Below, piece by piece: positions 12,017 through 21,660 of a stretch of 64,000 nt of DNA; positions within the stretch are counted from its first letter, which is position 1; each line of letters starts with the position of its first letter. Made by a program: the position numbers and the translations under genes. The stretch lies in contig JADFUC010000391.1 in the NCBI GenBank assembly GCA_019722365.1, positions 806,001 through 870,000 on the forward strand, in the 5' to 3' direction. This DNA comes from Lithospermum erythrorhizon (taxonomy: Eukaryota > Streptophyta > Magnoliopsida > Boraginales > Boraginaceae). The notes below the pieces were generated by a model. It saw only the letters and a list, made by a program, of their open reading frames with translations, had not been told where the DNA came from and ran no database searches.

Positions 12017-12533
12017 CTAGTGTTGATGGTGTAAACGAGCCGAACACTATCAAACTTGAACAGTGTTCGACTCGACTCAAACATAAGTATTCAATGTTTG
12101 TCTGACTCGTCTGAACGAATCGAAAACGAGTTCTATCTCCGGTTCGAATATTTCAAAGGTTCGATTCAATCCGCTTGAGGTTAACGAAACATTCACCCTC
12201 AAAATGATAAAATATGAAAAAATAAAAGAGAATTATAAATGAGGTTCGAGTTGGCCGGAACTAGAGTTCAAAGTTTTATAGACTCAAAATTGTTCTGAAA
12301 ATTGTCTCAAAATTGAACTTAACCGAATCGAATCTGAATGTATGAAAACCGATCCGAACGGAACCAAACCGCTTAAGCGTTTTGAGAGAACTGGACGAAT
12401 AGTGCTCGATTCTACGTAATTTAAACCAACTGAACTGATCCGCATTAATAATGCAATGGAACTATGTCAAACCAAATTTGGAATCGAACTTTTCGAGTCC
12501 AATTTTGAGGTTTTTTAGATGCCCACTAGTGTT
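12017..12533. mobile_element. hAT-like non-autonomous transposon with 8-bp target-site duplication
   Basis: A 501-bp block (12025-12525) is flanked by identical 8-mers ctagtgtt at 12017-12024 and 12526-12533, the target-duplication length of hAT elements. The left end (gatggtgtaaacgagccgaa) and the reverse complement of the right end (tgggcatctaaaaaacctc) are weakly similar, as in old hAT elements that start near 'ggtgtaaacgagccgag'. The interior is rich in subterminal 'gaaccgaac/gactcg' motifs (acgagccgaac, gttcgactcgactc, aaccgatccgaacgg). No transposase is encoded. Confidence 0.6.
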
Positions 12534-13119
12534 TCACATTGTTCACAATGATCTTCCTAGGTATCATCGAATTATAGTCTTGCCAAAAACTCAGTAACAT
12601 GAACAAAAAGACTCAAATTTTTTTAGGTGAATTAGTCCAACTTTATATATGTTACCAATTATTAAATGGGATTTTGAGCTCATGTTATAGAAATCTTTAT
12701 AGAGTTATTTTGATATGTGATCAATCTTGGACATTTATTTAAGGTATCAAAATTAAATTATGGGCTGCATTCAAGATTTATTGTAGGTTGGTTATAGTAT
12801 AAGATGTAAGATTAAGAAAGATTGTGTTATTACATGTGGTATTTTCTTGATTGATTACTGTTAATAGAAAAAAAATTATATTGTTGTGTAATCAAGAATT
12901 TGCCAAAGGTTAACCATAAAGATGGTGTTTTTACATGTGGGGTTGTCTTGATTGATTAGTGTTACTAGAAAAAATTTATGATGTTATAGATTCCAACATT
13001 TTGCATCTAGAGGAGAAGGGAAATGGTCCATCAAGTTTTTGTAAAGACTGTCCATCATCAATTTTTTCATAGTTAAAACTTATGAGGCGCATTTAGCTAG
13101 GGGCCGAGATATAGTAAGA
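12534..13119. other. Intergenic, no gene recognised
   Basis: AT-rich sequence. A short local duplication is visible: 'gtgttattacatgtggtat' near 12825 and 'gtgtttttacatgtggggt' near 12925, each followed by cttgattgatta and gttaatagaaaaaa-like text, with a period of about 100 bp. No ORF was seen. Confidence 0.5.
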
Positions 13120-13560
13120 TTAGGAGTTTGAGATGTGAATCGAATTCCGTTGGATTGGAGTCTGCCAGTAGTAGTGGTAACATTATTGATGATAAGAAGT
13201 TTGGATTGTCGTCGCCACCACATATCCTGGTGGAATGGGCCTTAAGAATGGGTAGGAGACCGGAATGTGAAGAAGCCAGGGTGGCTAAGGCAGAAAGCTC
13301 CACAAGGGGAGAAGTATGAGGAGGTGAAGGAACAACTGTCAAAGCTGAAACTAAATACGGTGTGCGAGGAAGCCCAATGCCCCAATATTGGGAGAGTGTT
13401 GAATGGTGGAGGAGATGGCATTTGCCCAATTCATTATGCTTTAGGTGACACTTGCACACGCGGCTGCAGATTTTGTGCTGTTAAGACCAGTAGGAATCCA
13501 GCTCCTCCTCATCCTATGGAGCCTTTCAACACTGCCAAGGCTATAGTTACTTGGGGGTAA
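13120..13560 (+). pseudogene. Plastidial lipoyl synthase (LIP1P) pseudogene, 5' part only
   Basis: Lipoyl synthase is a radical-SAM Fe-S enzyme that inserts sulfur into octanoyl groups on E2 subunits; the plastid form serves plastidial pyruvate dehydrogenase. Visible residues are [58 protein letters not shown] and [14 protein letters not shown]. They include the auxiliary-cluster cysteines and the radical-SAM CxxxCxxC (CTRGCRFC). It is broken in several ways. The N-terminal stretch (RCESNSVGLESAS) is in a different frame from [10 protein letters not shown]. The family segment GECWNGGGDGIATATIMLLGD is altered by small indels to [20 protein letters not shown] (compensating frameshifts plus a deletion). 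Nothing after TWG, a normal exon end followed by gtaact, was found downstream. At least two-thirds of the enzyme is missing, so this is a dead fragment of a gene located elsewhere. Confidence 0.85.
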
Positions 13561-15070
13561 CTAGCTCAATTTTTTGTTTCTTAACTTTATTTGCCTCTCT
13601 TTACTAATGGTACCATTGTTACCTTGTCGCCATTGTACTGATAGAATATTATGAGAACGGGAAAATAGAATTATTTGACTCTAGCTCATCTACGTATGAG
13701 AAATATAGAGTGCGTTTACATATGAGAAATATAATTGTCTTAGGCTCATCTAATTCAGATGGTTTGAGTTATATTTATAGAGTGCGTTTACAATATAAGA
13801 TAAACATAAAATAATCACTATCAATCTAAATAATATAAACTAGAGTTACACTAGTACTTTAATACAAATAAACTTGTATCTATCCTAACTAATTACACTG
13901 GTTAATATTTATTAATAACTATCCTTAACATCTTGTATTTATCTCTAACACCCTCTCTCAATTAAATTGAGCCTGAAGTGGAGACACAAATTGGAAAACA
14001 TTGAACTTGATGGAGTATTGTATTAAAAATCTTCTAAATGGACGGCATCAATTCATTGGAGTGAACTCGTTGAATTTGCCTTTGAGAAAAAGAAAATAAA
14101 AGACAACTTCTGTTTTTTGATTTTTTTTTGTGTGTTGTTTCGGAGCCAGAAAACAACAATAGATAATAATTGGGGGACGAAAAGAATATGGTGATAATAA
14201 TTCATCATTCATTTGAATGAGAATTAATTAAAGTAGATGAGATAGGCAAAGAGAAATCGCAATAAAGAAGATGAGGAATTGTTAGAGCCAAATTGAAGCC
14301 GCGTCGTTTGAGGAAAATTAAGAAGCCTTCGTTTGAAGGAAAAGAAGTAGAACTAGTTATATGAAATCTCGTTTGAGGGCGTTATGAATCCTTGTTTGAG
14401 CAAATTTGGCGCGGCGGTCAGAACGGACCAAATTATATCAACTATGGTACGCTCAAGTCTGTCCGCATTTTTTCTAACATACTGGTCTGGTCCGATTTCA
14501 CAATCCCCGGGATGAGGTTCAAGTTCGTCCGCATCAATTTTAGACTTCTTATTATTCGCCTCGATTCCGGTCCGTTCCTCAACGGTTCACAAAAAGTTCG
14601 GTCCGTGATCAATGATTTAGGGAAGGAATGCGAATACGAGGACTCGGGGGCGGGGGTGGGAAAATACTGGGGCCAGAGGCCCCTCGCTTGACGCCCACTG
14701 AACTAAATCAACCCTATCCTATCCGGTTCAGAACTATCAATTTTTAACGCTGAGTTCAAGGCTTGCACGCAAGTAAACCTTGTTACCTGTTTAACTTTCT
14801 TTGTTTTAACTCCGAACTTTTTATGTTCACTCGCTAGCCTAGGGGATGGTAAAACCAGTTTAACCTCACCAAATATCGACGGGTTCGAGCTCGCTCGTTG
14901 GTCATCGAATCCTGCTGTCTCGGTTCGCCTCGAAACGGCCAACCTTATCCTCGAGGCCCGCCTGAGAGTTTCATCATCGGTTCGAGCCAACTGCCTCGAA
15001 CGGTTCGCCCGAAATATTAAAAAAAATTGAACCAAAATAACATTTAATTGAAACAATTGAACCCAAAAAA
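13561..15070. other. Intergenic, repeat-derived, no gene recognised
   Basis: 13600-14340 is AT-rich non-coding DNA with phrases typical of decayed retroelements (ctctctcaattaaattgagcc). 14390-15020 is distinctly GC-richer and carries repeated 'ggtccg' and 'ttcgagcc' motifs, with several short random-looking ORFs. It is probably transposon-derived (inference). A G-rich tract lies at 14646-14672. Confidence 0.45.
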
Positions 15071-15268
15071 TCAAATTGAAATTTTAATATCAAAGCCCAA
15101 TTGAACTCGATCTGCACACCTCACAAACCTTCTACCATGATTTTTCTCCGTGAAGCTTACCCACTCAACAGCGAATCTGCCACACCAGCACTTGATATCG
15201 GATTCGTGTGACCCTGGGCTTAGATCAATTTTGCTCATAGACGTGTCTTGCTTTCTGCTGGAATTCAA
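15071..15268 (-). pseudogene. GRF-type zinc-finger protein, first-exon fragment
   Basis: The minus strand encodes MNSSRKQDTSMSKIDLSPGS followed by KCWCGRFAVEWVSFTEKNHG and RRFVRC. This matches the first two-thirds of a plant GRF-type zinc finger (CxCG...TxxNxGRxFxxC), a short putative nucleic-acid-binding module in many small plant proteins and some transposon-related ones. The last metal ligand and the following aromatic segment would lie in a second exon. I found no convincing donor just after RFVRCADR or a matching exon further along the minus strand. The plant zf-GRF is unrelated to the growth-regulating factor at 45-48 kb. It could be the 5' exon of a live gene, but its surroundings look repeat-derived. 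Confidence 0.45.
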
Positions 15269-17925
15269 GGTATAGTCAATTTGGGGGATTTTTCAATTTA
15301 GGGTTCTTCAATTTGGGGCTGAGTATACAACAATATAATGTGCCCTACTGCTTTTATAGACTGATTTTCCCTCCAAAACATGAAATTACTAATGTGCCCT
15401 CCACTTAATCACACAAGTGCACATCACGCACCTCAAATGCGATGCTTGTATGTATTAAAAGAAAAATGTACTTTTTTTGGTTAAAATGGGATAGGTATTT
15501 TGGCAAAAGAAAAATATACTTGTTTCTGGGTTAAACGGATCGACCATGCCCGAAACGATATAAAGTAGGACTATGTCCAAACGATCGAAAATATGTGGAC
15601 CAACTGTAGTCGATAAAGATAAGAGGTTTAATTCAAAACGACTAAACCAAAAACAGTATTTATTAATAGATTTAATAAAAAGGAGGCCTCATTTTATATT
15701 TAGACACATGACTCCCGTTTTTTATGAGACGACCCTGAACATGACTCCATGAAAATATTCAAGAAAGGTCGTATAATATTATTCAAGTATTTTTAAACCA
15801 AATCGGATGATATCAGTTCGTCTTTCTACTAGAATGAATTGGATGTCGGATAAATGCGCAAGTACTCTCTTTGGAATTTGGCAAAAATGTAAACGTAGTC
15901 CTGAAGTTTGTGTTATATACTCCGTATTTGTTGTACACTAATAAAATATCGCACGTAAATATTTATGTCTTGATTAGTAATATAAATTATTCATATTATA
16001 CTATTCAATTTTATTTTATGTATACATTTTAACATATTTTAATCATTTATCGACTTAATAATATTTGCACAAAATTGAATAGATCTAGACTTTTTTAAAT
16101 TAAATTCTCTCAATTTAATACGTGAAATAAAGAAAGCCACATTGGGATGTCCTTGTTCGAATGTGAAATACTACAAATGAATTATATTGAAAATTAATGA
16201 AATAAAGATGACATACCTCTTTTAAAAACTATATATTGAACAATAATTTTTTAATAAAAAGTTAAACTTCAATAATAGTATATATGTGATTAATTACTAG
16301 ATATGAATTTTTTTAAAATATCCAAACATAACAATAACTTTAAATATAAAATGTCACAATAAGTTATTCATAAAGATGAGAGGGTATTGATTTGTATATC
16401 AATGTTTATCAATAAATTGAATTATATACTTATAATATATATATATACATATTCATGCATGTATTTTTCTGCATCATAATATTGATGAATTATATTTCAT
16501 AGAGGAAACTAATATAAGTATTATTAAGGACAATATACTTTATTTAGTTTACTAATTACTAATCAATATTAAATGGTGAAGATTGAATTTTTAAATTTCT
16601 TTCATATATTGAATCTAACTTAATTAATTATTGCATCTATAGTTTATAGATAAATATATTTTATTTAAGCATCAAACTAAAATGTTATATTTATTATAAT
16701 AAAAAAGTAAATTTAAATTTTTGGAAATAAAATATCCAAATCTATTACTCTCTTCATACTAAATGAGTGTCATGCTTGATTTATGTGATCCAAATTAACA
16801 AAATTTTATGCCTTCATCAATAAACATAATTTTGATTTGAATAAAATTTAATGTCAATATTAAAGTACATTGAAAATATTATTGTTTGATAATTTTCACC
16901 AAATATTATACAACAACAACAAATTGAATTTAACATTTAATATGTGAAAAATTCAAATTTAAATCGTGACAATCTATTGGGGATGAAGGGAGTATTACAT
17001 ATGTAACTTGACACCTTTTTATTTCAATCATTAAACGTGAATATAAAATATCATAATAATTTAGATATACTTTAATAGTAATTTTTGATATTGTGGAAAA
17101 TTATTTTTCAATTTATAATTAAATAATTATCATACAAAAAAAATTAGTATGAGTTGACTAATTCATTGCATTAAAATAAAATTTACTTATTGTCGTGATA
17201 AAATTAAAAAAAATCAAAGAGATTATTATATCAAACACTTTTATCTCGTTGGATAAAGATGTCGAAAGTATTTTATATAATTAGACGTAAGAGCAGCCGA
17301 GTAATGAACATATGATAATTGAAGATAATGATGAAAAGCTTGTGAAACTCTTGCACATATTATAAGAGAAAGAGATAACCTAACTATATTTGAATTGTTA
17401 TAGAATTTGAGACAAAATTTAAAACTTATTAATTATTGAATTGTTATAGAGTATTTTTAAAATTTGAGAAACATATTTTTCTATAAATTAAAATATTATA
17501 ATAAGGATAATATAATAATCATTGTTTAAATGTTAAAACACAACTCATAATTTTTTAAGTATGGGAATATGATCATTGAAGATAACAAATTAAGTATCAT
17601 CACTGCAACATTTATGTACTTCATGAAGTAATTAGCACCAATGCAATTTCTTGAACTAAATACATATAAGGATCATCTGTACAATGTTTATATAGTCAAA
17701 ATGTAATTTGTACCAAGTAAATTCAAGAATTACCCTCACCTTAACCAAATTAAATGAATTATTTATGTAATTATCTCGATATGATATATACAATTTTAGT
17801 AAGGACCAAACTAAGCCTTGACATTTGGTTAGTATAAAGTTTTTCTCAAATCAATTGTCGTTTCCATGCAACTCCACCCCACAATCATCAACTAACTCCT
17901 CCAACCAGTCAAAGTCAACAACATC
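15269..17925. other. Intergenic AT-rich region, no gene
   Basis: 2.6 kb of very AT-rich DNA without coding signal on either strand. It contains a short dinucleotide run (tatatatatata near 16435), and fragments with the 'tactccgtat' motif (15920) that recall MITE ends. Nothing can be assigned firmly. Confidence 0.5.
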
Positions 17926-18029
17926 ATGAATCACCTCATCATTTCCCACTCAATTTCCCAGAAACACCATAAATCCACCTCTATATCATTACACACTCAA
18001 ACTCTCAACAACCTTAAAATCTCTCCACA

Positions 18030-18700
18030 AACAACCATAATTCCCAAAACGAAACCTCATCAAATTTCCATATTCCCCAAAAAACATCATCAAATCCCCA
18101 TAATTCTTTTGATTATAAAAAAGGATCCCCATAATTCGCAAAAAAACATAATTAAAATTTCCATAATTCAACAAAAGCCATTATCAAATCCCCATAATTC
18201 CCCAAAAAATTATCATCAAATTCCCATAGCTCTCAAAAAATACCATCAAATCCCCATAATTCTAAAAGAAACATCACATTCCCCTAAACATCATCAAATC
18301 CCCATAATTCCATAAAAGACCCATCAACCCCCCCCAAAGAAAAATCATCAAAATCCCCATAATTCTCAAAAAACATCATCAATTCCCCCAAAACCATCAT
18401 CAAAATTCAATAATCCCCCCCAAAAAATCATCAAAATTCCCATAATTCTAAAAAAAAAAAAAAAACATCAATTCCCCTAATTCCCCCAAAAACATAATCA
18501 AATTTCAATAATTCCTCCAAAAAAATCATCAAAATTCTATAAAAAAATACATCATCAAACCCCCATAATTCCCCCAAAATCCTCAAAGCCCCATAATTCC
18601 CCAAAACACCATAACATATCATCAAAAATTCATAATCCCCCAAAAAAACACCCTCAAAGCCCCATAAATCCCCCAAAACACCATAACATATCATCATCAA
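18030..18700 (+). repeat. Minisatellite directly upstream of TTG1
   Basis: About 670 bp made almost entirely of imperfect units of roughly 25-32 bases built on 'catcatcaaatccccataa' followed by ttcc and a poly-A run. More than twenty variants occur, some with 'catcaaaattcccataatt'. The strand is nearly devoid of G. It ends about 80 bases before the TTG1 start codon, so it must occupy the proximal promoter or 5' leader. ORFs reading through it (17926-18315 forward, 18431-18700 reverse) are artefacts of the repeat. Confidence 0.85.
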
Positions 18701-18781
18701 AATTTCGCAACTTTACCCCTTCCATATATTCCCAAACCACCCCTTTAAACGCCCATAACCAACGCCCCCCTTCCCCTCAAA

Positions 18782-19786
18782 ATGGAGCCATTCCAGACCC
18801 TCCCCTTGACCTCAAACCTCGCAACCCACACCTCCCCCTACCCCACCTACGCACTCTCCATCTCCGCCGCTGCCACCACCCCCCACCGCCGTCTCGCCGT
18901 CGGCAGCTTCCTCGAAGACCTCAACAACCGCATCGACATCCTCTCCTTCGACCAAACCACCCCTACCCCTACCCTCACACCCACCCTATCCTTCTCCCAC
19001 CCCTACCCCCCTACCAAACTCATGTTCCACCCCCACCCTACCCCCTCCTCCGACCTCCTCGCTTCCTCCGGCGACTTCCTCCGTCTCCATAAAGTCAACG
19101 ACCACCAAATTAGTCAACTCTGCGTTCTAAACAACTCCAAAAGCAGCGAATTTTGTGCACCGTTGACTTCCTTTGACTGGAATGAAATGGATGATAAAAG
19201 AATAGGGACTTGTAGTATTGATACGACTTGTACGATTTGGGATATTGAGAGATGTGTTGTGGAGACTCAATTAATTGCGCATGATAAAGAGGTTTATGAT
19301 ATTGCTTGGGGGGAAATTGGGGTTTTCGCTTCGGTTTCGGGTGATGGGTCTGTAAGGATATTTGATTTGAGGGATAAGGAGCATTCCACGATTATATACG
19401 AGAGTGCTCAACCCGAGGCTTCGTTGTTGAGATTGGCGTGGAATAAGCAGGATTTGAGGTATATGGCCACGGTCTTGATGGATAGTAATAAGGTTGTCAT
19501 ATTGGATATTAGGAGTCCGACATTGCCTGTGGCCGAGTTGGAGAGGCATGGGGGGTGTGTCAATGCGGTTGGGTGGGCGCCTCAGAGTGCTAGGCATATT
19601 TGTTCCGGGGGGGATGATGGCCAGGCGTTGATTTGGGATTTGCCTACTGTGGCTGGCCCCAATGGGATTGATCCTATGTCGGTGTACAATGCTGGGGACG
19701 CGATTAATCAGGTGCAGTGGTCTGCTGCATTGCCTGATTGGATTGCTGTTTCCTTTTCGAATAAGGTGCAGTTGTTGAAGGTTTGA
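18782..19786 (+). CDS. TTG1: TTG1-like WD40-repeat protein
   Basis: Single uninterrupted exon, 334 residues, ATG in acaaaATG-like context (cctcaaaATGGAGCC). TTG1 is the WD40 scaffold that joins R2R3-MYB and bHLH proteins (MBW complex) to control anthocyanin and proanthocyanidin synthesis, trichome and root-hair patterning and seed-coat mucilage; it acts in nucleus and cytoplasm. TTG1 is chosen over the related LWD1/2 because of [56 protein letters not shown] and the length. Other landmarks are [66 protein letters not shown] and a C-terminus NKVQLLKV. Oddities: LRLHKV has His where family members have Trp (LRLWEI), and the region after AELERH reads GGCVNAVGW. The 5' side of the CDS is C-rich while the rest is ordinary. 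A minisatellite lies upstream and four tandem copies of the last codons lie downstream. Confidence 0.95.
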   Translation: MEPFQTLPLTSNLATHTSPYPTYALSISAAATTPHRRLAVGSFLEDLNNRIDILSFDQTTPTPTLTPTLSFSHPYPPTKLMFHPHPTPSSDLLASSGDFLRLHKVNDHQISQLCVLNNSKSSEFCAPLTSFDWNEMDDKRIGTCSIDTTCTIWDIERCVVETQLIAHDKEVYDIAWGEIGVFASVSGDGSVRIFDLRDKEHSTIIYESAQPEASLLRLAWNKQDLRYMATVLMDSNKVVILDIRSPTLPVAELERHGGCVNAVGWAPQSARHICSGGDDGQALIWDLPTVAGPNGIDPMSVYNAGDAINQVQWSAALPDWIAVSFSNKVQLLKV

Positions 19787-20795
19787 GGTGAGGGGAATGG
19801 CGTAGGAGTTGAAAGATTGGACCTTTAAGAAGTTATTGTGTAGTGATGTAGAAATATGTGATTGTTTGAAGTTAATATTATCGAAGATGAATAATGTACT
19901 TAGATCTATTAGTCTCTTTGACATGAAAGTTAGTCGGTATAGTAACCAAATGCTTGGTCTGCTGTGTTGCCTGATCCGATTGCTGCTTCGTTCTCAAATA
20001 AGTTGCAGTTGTTGAAGGTTTGAGCCTTTGAGGTGAGGGTATTGGCATAGTTGTCGAAAAAATTGGACCTTTAAGAAGTTACTGTGATTGTTGCCATTTG
20101 TGTAGTGATGTAGAAACATGTAGTTTATAGTTAATCTTATCTAAATTGAATAATGTACTTGGATCGATTAGTCTATGTGATATGAAATTTAAGTTATCAT
20201 GGTAAACATGCGATTGTTGGCATTTGTGTAGTGATGTAGAAATATGTGATATTATCTAAGATGAATAATGTATACTTAGATCTATTAGTCTATGTGATAT
20301 GAAGTTTACTAATTATAGTAAACAAATGCTTGGTCTGCTGTGTTCCCTGATCGAATTGCTTCTTCGTTCTCAAATAAGTTGCAGTTGTTGAAGGTTGGTG
20401 AGGTATTGTCGTAGGAGTCAAAAAAGAAGTTATTGAATTTGTGGGCATTTGTGTATTGATGCATTGTTTCTAGTTGATCTCATCTAAGCTGAATAATGTA
20501 CATGGATCTATGAGTCTGTCATTTGAAATTTAACTCGTTGTAGTAAAGAAATGCTTGGTCAGCTGCATTGCCTGATTGGCTTGCTGTTATGTTCTCGAAT
20601 AAGGTGCAGTTGTTGAAGGTTTGATTTGAGGGGAATGTCATAGTAGTCGAAAAAATTGAATCTCTAAGAAGTTATTGTGATTGGTGGCATTTGTGTAGCG
20701 ATGTTGAAATATGTGATTGTTTCTAGTTAATCTTATTTAAGAGGAATAATGTACTTGGATCCATTAGTCTATGTGATGTGAAATTTAATTTTATG
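19718..20795 (+). repeat. Tandem repeats of the TTG1 C-terminal coding segment plus 3' flank
   Basis: The block starting at TTG1 codon WSAALPDW recurs at 19955, 20331 and 20556 (periods about 237, 376 and 225 bp). Each copy carries the coding end and the following flank (ggacctttaagaagtta, gtagtgatgtagaaatatg, aatgtacttggatc, attagtctatgtgatatg). The copies still read in frame: WSAVLPDPIAASFSNK then LQLLKV-stop; WSAVFPDRIASSFSNK then LQLLKVG (stop lost); [16 protein letters not shown] then VQLLKV-stop. An extra half-unit lacking the coding part lies at about 20210-20330, which explains the long second period. The first member of the series is the real gene end. Confidence 0.9.
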
Positions 20796-21660
20796 GCAAA
20801 ATGTTTATATAGATTTGTATACTGTTGCCATTAATTATTGTAGTTATTCTTGTCCATTAATTAATCATCCATTACCATGGCTTAGTATGTGTTTCAATGC
20901 TGAAAACTTTAAGCACAATTTCAGTTGAAAAATAGTATGTATACTGCTCATTGAATGACATTTCTTGATCAGGACTGCCACCTAATTGGAAGCAAAATAA
21001 AGCTACACGAAACTTCAATTTATGACTAGCACTAGAAATCTAGAATGTCATGATTAGCTTTTGCTAGCTTCATACTATATTATTATTATTACATATATTC
21101 TAATTTAATTGAGAGATTTGATTAATCACTTTAAACATTCTAATTTTTTTATGTTTATAGTTTTGACATAAATTGATTGGTGCGTAGTATATGATTGTAT
21201 GACCCTTCCAATCAAAATTATTTATATGAATTATTGTTTCGAAAATAGGTTATTTACTAGTCTACAACTTCATACATGATACTCAGTATATTTTTGTGTT
21301 TCTTCTTTTTCTTGATTTGTGGAGAAATATTGACTTTGATAATAAATTTTACCTTTGATCTTCAATACATATGAGGTAAACTTTTTTACAAATCAATTCT
21401 TTGAAAAGTCTGTGTACATTATCATATGAAATCTTCAGTGTGAAGCATCTCCTTGGGAAATTCCTCTTACACCATTTGGTCATTTTGGCCTAATATATTG
21501 AGTGGTTCTAGTGACTTTTGAACAATTTGGAAAGTACATTAGCTTTTGAATTATTGTCTTCTTATTTCTTTTAGTTTTCGTTGGTTTCTTATTGGCAGTA
21601 CAGACATTGGTACCACTAAGTCTTCTGCTGTTCAGCCAAAGTAAAAGCTGGGTAGAATCG
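20796..21660. other. Intergenic, no gene recognised
   Basis: AT-rich DNA between the TTG1 repeat array and the short LTR element. No coding or RNA signal was seen; the reverse ORF at 21480-21683 has no recognisable similarity. Confidence 0.5.

Noticed and set aside
13097..13459. 120-codon reverse ORF
   Set aside because: Complement of the lipoyl synthase pseudogene, with no independent similarity.
17926..18315. 129-codon ORF rich in His/Gln/Ile/Pro upstream of TTG1
   Set aside because: It is produced by reading through the minisatellite; the same repeat is open in other frames and on the other strand.
18782..19786. Assignment of the WD40 protein as LWD1/LWD2
   Set aside because: Family-specific segments ([41 protein letters not shown]) follow TTG1, not LWD.
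19271..19924. 217-codon reverse ORF
   Set aside because: Shadow of the TTG1 coding sequence; the forward strand encodes a clear WD40 protein.
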